Shown here: in pieces, positions 1 to 6,502 of the stretch
How the letters are laid out: every line of letters starts with the position of its first letter
Position numbering within the stretch: position 1 is the first letter of the stretch
From: an uncultured Coriobacteriaceae bacterium
Lineage (GTDB): Bacteria; Actinomycetota; Coriobacteriia; Coriobacteriales; Eggerthellaceae
DNA: 14,201 nucleotides
Assembly (NCBI GenBank): GCA_900552585.1
Contig: USAB01000044.1
Coordinates: 1-14,201 of the forward strand
Direction: 5' to 3'
Translations under genes and position numbers: made by a program
Notes under the pieces: model-generated
Database searches by the model: none
The model's input: the letters and a program-made list of their open reading frames with translations, nothing else
Told to the model about the DNA's origin: nothing

Positions 1-2
1 TT

Positions 3-332
3 GGCACCGTGCCGGGCACCGGCCTGCCCCGCATCCTGGACGTGGGCCAGTGCAACGACGCCTACAGCGCCATTCAGATTGCCGTGGCACTGGCGAACGC
101 CTTCGAATGCGGCGTGAACGACCTGCCGCTGTCCTTCGTCCTGTCCTGGTACGAGCAAAAGGCCGTCTGCATCCTGCTGACGCTGCTGCACCTGGGCATC
201 ACAAACATCAAGCTGGGACCCACGCTGCCGGCATTCATCAGCCCGAACGTGCTGAACTTCCTGGTGGAGAAGTTCCAGATTGCCCCCATCACCACACCGG
301 AGCAGGACCTGGCGGAGCTGCTGGGCGAATAG
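3..332 (+). CDS. hcp: Hybrid-cluster protein (hydroxylamine/NO reductase family), C-terminal part only
   Basis: The reading frame is open from the left edge, so this is the 3' end of a gene whose start lies outside the window; about 109 codons are visible, ending in TAG. The residues match the C-terminal catalytic domain of Hcp: an ILDVGQCNDAYSA segment, whose Cys is a ligand of the hybrid Fe-S-O cluster in known Hcp proteins, then a WYEQKA segment carrying the conserved Glu ligand, then the LGPTLPAF and SPNVLNFLVE signatures near the end. Hcp is a cytoplasmic iron-sulfur enzyme found in anaerobes and implicated in reducing nitric oxide or hydroxylamine during nitrosative stress. The gene converges on the Nudix/murI unit, with a GC-rich hairpin between them. 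Identity is very likely; the physiological substrate is known only from the family. Confidence 0.93.
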   Translation, partial: GTVPGTGLPRILDVGQCNDAYSAIQIAVALANAFECGVNDLPLSFVLSWYEQKAVCILLTLLHLGITNIKLGPTLPAFISPNVLNFLVEKFQIAPITTPEQDLAELLGE

Positions 333-344
333 CCGCAAGGCACC

Positions 345-401
345 GTATTCTAAAACAACGCGCGCATGGCGGCCGCTCCCTGAGGGCGGCGCCTGCGCGC
401 G
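345..401 (-). terminator. Rho-independent terminator of the murI-Nudix unit
   Basis: A long GC-rich hairpin: CGCGCGCA (359-366) pairs perfectly with TGCGCGCG (394-401), continued inward by 368-371/390-393 and 373-376/386-389 with single-base bulges and a loop of about 9 bases. Read on the minus strand the hairpin is followed by GTTGTTTTAGAATA, a T-rich tract, about 60 bases after the Nudix stop. On the plus strand no T-run follows, so termination of hcp here is less certain. Confidence 0.6.
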
Positions 402-461
402 TCGCGCATTTCAGGGCAGTAAGGCCCGCACGCCGGACCCACCCCATACCGGGTGCCGCCG

Positions 462-1130
462 TTACCGAAAGAGAGGATGCGCGCCCGCTGCTCCCCAGTC
501 TGCAGCAGATACGGTCGGCAGCTTGGCGATGAGCTTGCGGTAGATGCGGTCGCGGATCCACGGCTCTGTGGACAACGCCACCGCATCATCGATGTTCACC
601 CATTTGACGCCGCTGTTCTCGTCGGGGGCAATGCGCAGCACCTCGGAAGGATCCACCACCGCCAGGTACGTCACGTTCAGATGCAGGTGCGACCCCACAT
701 ACACGCCGCGCTTCCTGTGGCCGTCCACGGTCAGCACCTCCAGCGAATAGATGCCGCATGGCACCAAACGCGCATGCGATACCCCTGTTTCCTCCTGCAG
801 CTCGCGCAGCGCAACGGCGGCAAGGTCGCATTCGCCATCGGCATGCCCGCCGATCCATGACCAGGAATCGTAGATGTTATGGTAGACCATCAGCGTGCGC
901 TGCACCGCCGGGTCCACCGTCCAAATAGAGCAGGCGAAATGCGCCAGGCTGCTGCGTTCGAAGCAATCCGGGTGCTGCCGCAGATACGAAAGCAGCACAC
1001 CGCGATCAACCTGCTCCTGCTCGTTAAACGGTCGGTAGGCAGCCAGCTCGGACGCCAGCCGACACGCACCGGCGTCCCCGTCCCAGGCAGCTCCATCCGC
1101 CCGCTTGTCTTCGCGCATACCGGCAACCAT
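462..1130 (-). CDS. Nudix hydrolase (GGHADG-type)
   Basis: A 222-residue protein with a Nudix fold signature at residues 95-117: GGHADGECDLAAVALRE followed by LQEETGV. Nudix enzymes are cytoplasmic Mg-dependent pyrophosphohydrolases acting on nucleoside diphosphates linked to another moiety; the substrate cannot be told from sequence. The box has the REUXEEXGU core intact, but the first Glu of the classical GX5EX7 spacing is Cys101, with a Glu one residue earlier. Residues 30-92 (RPFNEQEQ, LAHFACSIW, LMVYHNIYDSWSW) match the upstream half seen in a Firmicutes/Actinobacteria Nudix subfamily, but the first 30 residues look unconserved. The start lies 7 bases after the murI stop, so the two are co-transcribed. 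Met5 is an alternative start; neither has a clear Shine-Dalgarno. Family assignment is firm, function unknown. Confidence 0.88.
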   Translation of the reverse strand: MVAGMREDKRADGAAWDGDAGACRLASELAAYRPFNEQEQVDRGVLLSYLRQHPDCFERSSLAHFACSIWTVDPAVQRTLMVYHNIYDSWSWIGGHADGECDLAAVALRELQEETGVSHARLVPCGIYSLEVLTVDGHRKRGVYVGSHLHLNVTYLAVVDPSEVLRIAPDENSGVKWVNIDDAVALSTEPWIRDRIYRKLIAKLPTVSAADWGAAGAHPLFR

Positions 1131-1137
1131 GGCGGGC

Positions 1138-1917
1138 CTACAGCGGCAGGCGGTACAGGCGGCGGTACACCTTCAAGATGTCATCGCCTTCCATGCTGGA
1201 GGCGAATTCCACGCTGCCTTCTTGCGTATCAGGCGCCAGCAGCCCGTTTTCCTCCAGGCGATGGCGCAGATGATGCGCCGTGCCCTGGCCGCCGTCGAAG
1301 AACGGCACGTCGCCCACGATGCGACGGATTTGCTCACGCACGAACGGGTAGTGCGTGCAGCCCAGCACCACGCTTCCCACGTTACCGGCATACGGTGCCA
1401 GCAAGTTCTCCAAATAGTCGCGCATGGGCTTGCCGTCAAGGTCGCCGGTCTCCACCAAGTCGGAAAGGCCCGGGCACGGCAGCTGCACGATGCGGTCGTC
1501 GGACATCCAGCCGTATTCGCGCACGAGCTGCTTATACGAATCGCGCCGCAGCGTCATGCGCGTGGCCATGACCAGAATGTCACCGGGCATGTTCGCCTTC
1601 AGCGCCGGCTTTAACGCGGGCTCCACGCCCAAGATGGGAAGCTCCGGATGCGCGGCACGCACGGTTTCCTTCGCAGCACTGGTGGCCGTGTTGCACGCGA
1701 TGACAATGGCCTTCACGCCGTCATCCACCATGCGGTCCACCACGTTGCTGGCCAACTGGCGCACCTGCTCGTCTTCTTTGTCGCCGTACGGCGCATTCGC
1801 CGAATCGCCGTAGTAGATGAACTTCTCGTGCGGCAGTTCGCGTACCATGGCCTTCAAAACGCTGATGCCGCCGACGCCCGAATCGAACGCTCCAACGTAT
1901 CCGTCGTATTTCGCCAT
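1138..1917 (-). CDS. murI: Glutamate racemase
   Basis: A 259-residue protein matching glutamate racemase in length and motifs. MurI interconverts L- and D-glutamate in the cytoplasm; D-Glu is the second residue of the peptidoglycan stem peptide. The N-terminal AFDSGVGG substrate motif (10-17), YYGDSANAPYG (35-45), and the two catalytic cysteines in IACNTATS (Cys75) and LGCTHYPF (Cys187) with the following His189 are all present, so the enzyme should be active. The ATG start gives the usual N-terminus; a purine-rich GAAAGGGAAAGAGG stretch lies upstream. It is the first gene of a two-gene unit with the Nudix hydrolase downstream, and it follows the transporter genes by about 150 bases, so it may have its own promoter. 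Assignment is secure. Confidence 0.96.
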   Translation of the reverse strand: MAKYDGYVGAFDSGVGGISVLKAMVRELPHEKFIYYGDSANAPYGDKEDEQVRQLASNVVDRMVDDGVKAIVIACNTATSAAKETVRAAHPELPILGVEPALKPALKANMPGDILVMATRMTLRRDSYKQLVREYGWMSDDRIVQLPCPGLSDLVETGDLDGKPMRDYLENLLAPYAGNVGSVVLGCTHYPFVREQIRRIVGDVPFFDGGQGTAHHLRHRLEENGLLAPDTQEGSVEFASSMEGDDILKVYRRLYRLPL

Positions 1918-1944
1918 TGCCCCGTGCGCCTCTTTCCCTTTCTA

Positions 1945-1961
1945 CACATCTCCCGGATGTG
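1945..1961. repeat. Short inverted repeat in the murI leader
   Basis: CACATC and GATGTG form a perfect 6-base inverted repeat around a 5-base TCCCG centre, about 28 bases upstream of the murI start codon. It could be an operator or a small RNA hairpin in the leader; length alone does not exclude chance. Confidence 0.3.
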
Positions 1962-2034
1962 CAAGCTCGCCTGAGATACAAACGATACTACAAGGGGGCG
2001 CCATGAAGCGGCCCGGACGGGGCAGCCACATGGA

Positions 2035-2065
2035 AACAAGACGGCGTGCCGCGCCCGAACGGGCC
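2035..2065 (-). terminator. Possible weak terminator after nikO
   Basis: Directly after the nikO stop on the minus strand, GCCC-GTTC-GGGC forms a small hairpin, followed within a few bases by a CGGC-AC-GCCG hairpin and then the pyrimidine-rich TCTTGTTTCC. Stems are only 4 bases, so this is a weak candidate; read-through into murI is possible. Confidence 0.25.
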
Positions 2066-2067
2066 GC

Positions 2068-2925
2068 CTATTCGTTGATATGCACGTGCGGCATATCCGA
2101 GTATTCGTGCTGTTCGCCCATGTAGATGAAGTAATCCGCCAGCGCGTCGGCCAGCGATTGATCGTGCGTGGAAACGATGAGCGTCTTGCCGGAATCCTTC
2201 AGCTGATGCAAGAACCCGTACAGCCAGTCGCGCGTCTTCACGTCCAGCCCGTTCAGCGGCTCGTCGAAGCAGTACACGTCGGGATTCATGCTGAGGATGC
2301 AGGCGATGGCCACCTTCTTCTTCTCGCCGCCCGACAGGTTGTACGGGGCGCGCTTGCGCAGCTTCGCAATGTCCAGCAGCGCGCACACATCGTCGACGCG
2401 CTGGGCAACCTCGGACTCCGGCAGCCCCATCTGCCGCGGACCGAACGCGATTTCTTGCTCCACGTCCGAGCAGAACAGCTGCGCGTCGGAATCCTGGAAG
2501 ATGAAGCCCACGCGCTGGTGCAGCCTCTTCGCGAAGGCGGGATCCTTCATGCTCTTCTCGTTAACGCATTCCCCATCGAAGTAGTAAGCACCCTGCTGCG
2601 GAAACACCAACCCGTTGATGGCCTTCAGCAGTGTGGATTTGCCCGAGCCGTTATAGCCCATCAGCACTGCGCTGTCTCCGGCTTCTATCTCCAGGTTAAT
2701 ATGGCGCAGCGTGGGCTCATCGTCGTAGGCGAAGCAGAAATCCTCGAAGCGGATAAGCGCCGGCGCACCCGGGTCGCGATGCGGATGGTGCAGGCCGGCG
2801 GGATGCCCCTGCGTCGTTGCGGGGTCCCGCCCCGGGGCGGGCATGTCCGCGTGTGTATACGGCTGCCGCGCCCCGTTGTGCACATGGGGACGGGGCTCTC
2901 CCTTGTGGGTATGCACGTACGTCAT
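2068..2925 (-). CDS. nikO: ECF-type nickel/cobalt transporter ATPase with His-rich extension
   Basis: A 285-residue ABC ATPase that would power metal uptake with the NikM and NikQ membrane proteins. Visible motifs: Walker A GYNGSGKST (90-98), Q-loop FIFQDSDAQLF (141-151), signature LSGGE (197-201), Walker B VYCFDEP (217-223), D-loop GLD, switch His254 in STHD. These and the QDSDAQLF loop are typical of CbiO/NikO/EcfA ATPases. The ATG overlaps the nikQ stop as ATGA and has an AAGGAG ribosome site, which fixes the start; a longer upstream frame would run into nikQ. Unusual: residues 1-55 precede the ATPase domain and hold nine His (5, 7, 14, 16, 25, 41, 46, 47, 49), and the tail adds His273, 280 and 282. 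This suggests metal binding or sensing in the cytoplasm. Cobalt as substrate is not excluded; nickel is favoured by the upstream operator and the fused NikM. Confidence 0.9.
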   Translation of the reverse strand: MTYVHTHKGEPRPHVHNGARQPYTHADMPAPGRDPATTQGHPAGLHHPHRDPGAPALIRFEDFCFAYDDEPTLRHINLEIEAGDSAVLMGYNGSGKSTLLKAINGLVFPQQGAYYFDGECVNEKSMKDPAFAKRLHQRVGFIFQDSDAQLFCSDVEQEIAFGPRQMGLPESEVAQRVDDVCALLDIAKLRKRAPYNLSGGEKKKVAIACILSMNPDVYCFDEPLNGLDVKTRDWLYGFLHQLKDSGKTLIVSTHDQSLADALADYFIYMGEQHEYSDMPHVHINE

Positions 2926-3740
2926 TGCACCGCTCCTTGCAAATAGATGAATGCCAGCACCAGGAACAAGGAAAACGCCAGCCACGCAAGATCGACCGGG
3001 CGCCACTGCCGCTCGCGCGGCACGACGTATTCTCCTTCGAAGCCACGGCAGCACATGGCATCGTACGTGGCATTCGCCGCCTCGCTTGTTTTCAGGAACA
3101 CGACGCCGCCCACGCCGCCGATGGAAGAGCGTTTGTCGGCGTTACGTCCAACGCTGCGCAGCTTCAGCGCCGTCAGCACCTCGAGCGCGATCTGACCCAG
3201 CCGCACGATATTCTTCAGTGCTAGGTCGACCGTCAACACCATCAGGTTCGGCACGTGAAACGTGTGCAGCGCTCCTGTCAGCCGGTTGAACGGCGTGGTC
3301 AGCGCCACGGTCATAGCCGTGCCCACGGAAACCAACACCTTCGTAGCAATGAGCACGGCAGAATGCGACTGCCCTATGAACACGGCCGGGAGCATAATGG
3401 CGAACGTCAACGCCGCGGAAGCAAGCGCCACGCCCGCGATGCGCTTCAGAAGCTTGCCGTCAAGGAAGCACAAGCGCACCAGCAGGCACGCCAACATGAT
3501 GAGCACGAAGAAGTAGTTACCGGAAAGCGACGTAAGCAGGATGTGAAGCAATCCGAACAGCAGCTTCGCCGGCGCCGAAGGGGAAAGCCTTCCCTCCACG
3601 CCGTCATCCAACCGAAAACGCGAGAGCACGCCCGTGATGGAGAGCATGCTCTTGCGGATGAATCCGTCGCGGTCGTGTTGCGGCTCGTATTCCTGGCTCT
3701 CAAGCAGCCAGGACGGTATGTCTTGTTCGGTTTCGGACAA
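2922..3740 (-). CDS. nikQ: ECF transporter transmembrane coupling protein (CbiQ/NikQ family)
   Basis: A 272-residue membrane protein of the CbiQ/EcfT family, which couples the ATPase to the substrate-binding NikM. After a hydrophilic N-terminus of about 55 residues (with charged and acidic stretches) come several membrane segments (for example LLFGLLHILLTSL, YFFVLIMLACLLV, VALASAALTFAIMLP) and a final one, LAWLAFSLFLVLAFIYL. The cytoplasmic coupling region carries ALKLRSVGRN and AMCCRGFEGEY, which fit the two Ala/x-Arg-Gly-type motifs that contact the ATPases. The start is a TTG placed directly after the nikM stop (TAATTG) with only a weak upstream GGGAAACAGG; Met32 is the next option but would cut off the hydrophilic N-terminus. 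The stop overlaps the nikO start (ATGA). Family is sure; metal specificity rests on context. Confidence 0.9.
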   Translation of the reverse strand: MSETEQDIPSWLLESQEYEPQHDRDGFIRKSMLSITGVLSRFRLDDGVEGRLSPSAPAKLLFGLLHILLTSLSGNYFFVLIMLACLLVRLCFLDGKLLKRIAGVALASAALTFAIMLPAVFIGQSHSAVLIATKVLVSVGTAMTVALTTPFNRLTGALHTFHVPNLMVLTVDLALKNIVRLGQIALEVLTALKLRSVGRNADKRSSIGGVGGVVFLKTSEAANATYDAMCCRGFEGEYVVPRERQWRPVDLAWLAFSLFLVLAFIYLQGAVQ

Positions 3741-4748
3741 TTACGCCTGTTTCCCATCGAAATCAACGGATGGCTTCATGGCCGCCGCGACGATGCGGAA
3801 GATCACGACCAGCAGCGCAACACCCACGATAGCGCTGACGATATAGCCGGCAGCATCGGGCAATCCGCCCACGGAATAATCGGGCATCAGCGCCGTCCAT
3901 TCCCAACCGTCGCCCAGGCCTACCGGTGTATAGCCTACCAGTTCTGCCAAATCCTCGGTACCCCATTCGCCCCAGGCATCACCCTGGGCAAGCAAGCCCA
4001 GCGGGGTTGCTGCAACCAGCACGGCCATCAGCGCGAACACCGATGCGAAAGCTTTGTTCCCCTTCGAGGCATCGTTCGTCTGCCGCAGGCCGAACGACGG
4101 CGCCGTCTTGCGCACGAACGCCAAAATGCCCACCGTGAAGACAACTTCGGCCGCACCGAAGACCGTCAGATGGCCGATCATCATGGCGGGAACGGAAACC
4201 CACAGCGGATACGGGCAGAACAGCGCCTGACCGCTTCCGTCCGTGAACAGTAACGGCTGCACGCCGAATTCGATGGCCGCACACAGTGCCGCGCAGTTGA
4301 TACCGACATAGGCGCCCACGCCGGCGGCAACCAGCTCGCCGCCAAAGCCCTTTGCATGGGGCTTGATCAGCGAATAGATGCCGTAGCCCACCATAGGCAA
4401 CACGAAGGCCATGTTGAAGCAGTTTGCGCCTATGGCCAGGATGCCGCCGTCGCCGAAGAACACCGCCTGGATGATCAGCGCAATGGATACTGCGATGCAT
4501 GCCGCCCACGGGCCGAACAGCACGGCCACCAGCGTCCCGCAAACCGCATGCCCGGTAGTGCCGCCGGGAAGAGGCACATTGAACATCATAGCAAGGAAGC
4601 AGAATGCCGCGGCAACGCCCAGCAGCGGCATCTTGTCCCGCGGGACCGTTCGCTTGACCACCGTTATCGCATGTGCCCAGATGGGCACCATGGCAATGCC
4701 GAACACGCCGCACGTCGACGGGCTCAGATAATTCTCGGGAATGTGCAC
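3741..4748 (-). CDS. nikM: ECF nickel/cobalt transporter substrate-binding membrane protein, fused C-terminal domain
   Basis: A 335-residue membrane protein of the CbiM/NikM family, the metal-binding S component. The GTG start at 4746-4748 yields MHIPENYLSP; in the known NikM structure the metal is held by the N-terminal amine, His2 and His67, and here His67 falls in GGTTGHAVCG, followed by LFGPWAA and FFGDGGILAIGAN. This supports the chosen start, which also has an AGGAAAGGGG ribosome site. Residues 1 to about 225 are the CbiM core. After a soluble linker, residues about 235-325 add two membrane segments (ALMAVLVAATPLGLLA and YIVSAIVGVALLVVIF) around a Trp-rich loop, as in fused NikMN or PDGLE-type proteins; no separate CbiN is encoded, so the fused part likely replaces it. 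First gene of the nikMQO operon, preceded by a NikR-like operator. Confidence 0.9.
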   Translation of the reverse strand: MHIPENYLSPSTCGVFGIAMVPIWAHAITVVKRTVPRDKMPLLGVAAAFCFLAMMFNVPLPGGTTGHAVCGTLVAVLFGPWAACIAVSIALIIQAVFFGDGGILAIGANCFNMAFVLPMVGYGIYSLIKPHAKGFGGELVAAGVGAYVGINCAALCAAIEFGVQPLLFTDGSGQALFCPYPLWVSVPAMMIGHLTVFGAAEVVFTVGILAFVRKTAPSFGLRQTNDASKGNKAFASVFALMAVLVAATPLGLLAQGDAWGEWGTEDLAELVGYTPVGLGDGWEWTALMPDYSVGGLPDAAGYIVSAIVGVALLVVIFRIVAAAMKPSVDFDGKQA

Positions 4749-4767
4749 GTGCCAACCCCTTTCCTAC

Positions 4768-4796
4768 AGTGTGACAATTTTAATATCCGTCACACT
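4768..4796. promoter_or_regulatory. NikR-like operator upstream of nikM
   Basis: AGTGTGAC (4768-4775) and GTCACACT (4789-4796) form a perfect 8-base inverted repeat separated by a 13-base AT-rich spacer. The GTGTnAC-N13/14-GTnACAC layout matches the NikR operator type described outside enterobacteria. It is centred about 34 bases upstream of the nikM start, where binding would block transcription. No nikR gene is in the window, so the regulator is inferred. Confidence 0.65.
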
Positions 4797-4820
4797 ATCG
4801 CAGCCGGAGGTTTTACGCAA
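4792..4820 (-). promoter_or_regulatory. Candidate nikMQO promoter
   Basis: On the minus strand TTGCGT (4815-4820) and TAGTGT (4792-4797) are spaced by 17 bases. The -10 element is poor in itself but overlaps one arm of the inverted repeat, as expected for a repressed promoter. The hexamers match consensus only in part, so this is a tentative call. Confidence 0.35.
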
Positions 4821-4904
4821 CTATGATTTTCACTGCGCAACCCGAAACGTGCATCCCGGCCCGCGAGCGGAGGCGGGCGCGCTTCGCCCGTCCCACCCCG
4901 CCGA

Positions 4905-4913
4905 CCCCCCCCC
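4905..4913. repeat. C9 homopolymer between dltD and nikM
   Basis: Nine consecutive C on the plus strand, 31 bases beyond the dltD stop, in a GC-rich spacer that also holds CGGGCG-N5-CGCCCG (4874-4890). No coding frame crosses it. Such tracts are prone to length errors in both replication and sequencing. Confidence 0.8.
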
Positions 4914-4943
4914 TTGCGCGAAGGAGCCCGCGGGCGGCATCGG

Positions 4944-6176
4944 TCAGCAGGGACCCTGTCGCAGGGGCTCGTCGTGCATGAACTGGTAGATTGCCTGCGA
5001 ATAGTACGCGTCGCCCAAGGCGGATGGATGCGTGTAATCGTAAAAGAAGTACGGGTCGTATTCATGATTCGAGAAGTCGGCGCATCGCACCCCGTATTTC
5101 TTGCAGATCCCCCGCATCCGATCGTAGTACTTCGCCCGGACATCCTTGCCATAGATGGTCTTGTCGTAGGCAACGCCCTTTGAAGGCTGCAATATGACCA
5201 GCGGTTCCACCCCGGTTTCCCGGCAGACTTCCAGCACCAGCTCGAACGCGCGGTACTCGCTGTCGCTGTAGGGCTTGCCCTCTTTGAAACCCCAGGAGGC
5301 ACGAGCTCCCTTGACCCAGGTCTTGAAGGGCTTCCCCTTCCCGTACCATTTATGGTAGAAGCCGTAGGGGTTCTGCCCGGACTTCTTGCGCGCAGCCGCG
5401 TCCGCCTGGGCGAAGATATTCTTCCAGTCGGGAATCTGCTCCTGCCCCGAGGCATGGGAGCGCTGCGTTTCGGTCAGCGCATGGGGCATGCCGGAAACGA
5501 AATCGGCTCCCCCCTCCTTCGGATGGCGCAGCAGATGCTTCAGCTGGATATCGGAAACCGTCTGCCCCACCGTATCGTCGATGCCGTCGACCAGACCGCT
5601 CAACCCCAGCCCCGCATCGGTGCGGTTCACGCCATATTCGGAGGCCATGGTCTGCCGAATCTCGTCCTTCGTGCTATCAGACACCGCACTGTTCTCCATA
5701 AGCGCACGCCAAGCGCCAACCGAGAACGTAGCCGGGAACGATGCCTGCGGATTCCGATAGCACATGAACCATTGCATGCTGGGCATGATGACCACGCGCT
5801 TATCCTGCAACTGGCCGGAGAGCGCACCGATCTCGATGGCATCCCACAGGTTGACGATGGAGCCGCGGCCCATGGCCATGACATCCATGCCATAATTGTT
5901 CTGGCGGAACAGGGTGACCATATGGAACTTGCTGTTGGCACGACGCGGGTTCAGCTCGGAGGAACCGAACACCGGTACCGGGTTGTCACCCTGCGCCACG
6001 CGATTCTGGTAGGACGACAACATGAAACGGTAATTCTTAAGCTCCGGGAACGACGGATAGGACACGTAGGGCTTGTGCTCCGTGTTGACCGGGGAAAGCT
6101 TCCCCGTTCCCGCAAAAACGCCGAAGCCGGCAACGACCAGGCAGACCACGACAAGCAATACGGCAAAGCGCTTCAT
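4944..6176 (-). CDS. dltD: D-alanyl transfer protein DltD
   Basis: A 410-residue protein that in known systems carries out the last step, placing D-alanine on teichoic acid at the outer face of the membrane. Residues 4-23 form one hydrophobic N-terminal anchor (FAVLLVVVCLVVAGFGVFAG), the rest is extracellular. The SGNH/GDSL-like signature VFGSSELNP (69-77; catalytic Ser72 or Ser73) and the C-terminal Asp380/His383 pair in YDYTHPSALGD give a complete catalytic set, and MPSMQWF, YGKGKPFKTW and WGFKEGKPYSDSEY fit the DltD family. A strong AGGAGG site precedes the ATG, 9 bases after the stop of the DltX-like gene, so it is the last gene of the dlt operon. Length is normal for the family. Assignment is secure; the acceptor polymer in this organism is unknown. 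Confidence 0.94.
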   Translation of the reverse strand: MKRFAVLLVVVCLVVAGFGVFAGTGKLSPVNTEHKPYVSYPSFPELKNYRFMLSSYQNRVAQGDNPVPVFGSSELNPRRANSKFHMVTLFRQNNYGMDVMAMGRGSIVNLWDAIEIGALSGQLQDKRVVIMPSMQWFMCYRNPQASFPATFSVGAWRALMENSAVSDSTKDEIRQTMASEYGVNRTDAGLGLSGLVDGIDDTVGQTVSDIQLKHLLRHPKEGGADFVSGMPHALTETQRSHASGQEQIPDWKNIFAQADAAARKKSGQNPYGFYHKWYGKGKPFKTWVKGARASWGFKEGKPYSDSEYRAFELVLEVCRETGVEPLVILQPSKGVAYDKTIYGKDVRAKYYDRMRGICKKYGVRCADFSNHEYDPYFFYDYTHPSALGDAYYSQAIYQFMHDEPLRQGPC

Positions 6177-6185
6177 ATCCGCCTC

Positions 6186-6467
6186 CTAGAATCCCGCGTA
6201 GATGGGACCCGCCGGAACGCCGTAGGACGAGAAGAGGAAGAACCAAACCAGGATTGCCGCCAGAACTGCCTGGATGACGAACCAGGCAAGAAGCGCTGAC
6301 GGCGCAGACGAGAAGAACCAGGCGCGCACCTGCTGCGCCCACGGATGCAACCGTTCAACGGGCCCTTTCTTCCGCACGGGGCGGGCCGCCTGCGCGGAAG
6401 CCCCCTTCTGGGGCGCATGGCCTGCAGCACCGCGCCGAGCGGCCGTCTTCGTCCGAATGCCTGACAT
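6186..6467 (-). CDS. Small single-pass membrane protein, DltX-like, with long basic N-terminus
   Basis: A 93-residue protein lying between dltC and dltD. Residues 1-50 are basic and Ala-rich (RTKTAARRG, RPVRKKGP), residues about 57-80 form one membrane helix (ALLAWFVIQAVLAAILVWFFLF), and the protein ends in YGVPAGPIYAGF. DltX of Firmicutes is a peptide of about 50 residues with one helix and an FxYxxF-type C-terminus, whose Tyr is reported as the acyl carrier between DltB and DltD. Here the Tyr (Tyr90) and final Phe (Phe93) are kept, the first aromatic is Pro. The ATG at 6465-6467 has GAGGTGG upstream; a TTG 33 bases earlier lacks one. Spacing of 35 bases from dltC and 9 from dltD shows it belongs to the operon. 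The DltX role is inferred from tail, topology and context, not from overall similarity. Confidence 0.75.
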   Translation of the reverse strand: MSGIRTKTAARRGAAGHAPQKGASAQAARPVRKKGPVERLHPWAQQVRAWFFSSAPSALLAWFVIQAVLAAILVWFFLFSSYGVPAGPIYAGF

Positions 6468-6502
6468 TGGTTTTTCCACCTCGTTCGTTTTCGCCCGCAA
6501 CG

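Noticed and set aside
2080..2946. Open frame of about 288 codons on the plus strand
   Set aside because: Antisense to nikO, whose ABC ATPase motifs are complete; no domain visible.
2926..3054. Longer start for nikO inside nikQ
   Set aside because: The ATG overlapping the nikQ stop with an AAGGAG site is the clear start; the extra 43 residues would be translated from nikQ sequence in another frame.
3255..4253. Open frame of about 332 codons on the plus strand
   Set aside because: Antisense to nikQ and nikM; composition dominated by Arg, His and Gln, no membrane segments or motifs.
5352..6299. Open frame of about 315 codons on the plus strand
   Set aside because: Antisense to dltD and to part of the DltX-like gene; no plausible protein features.
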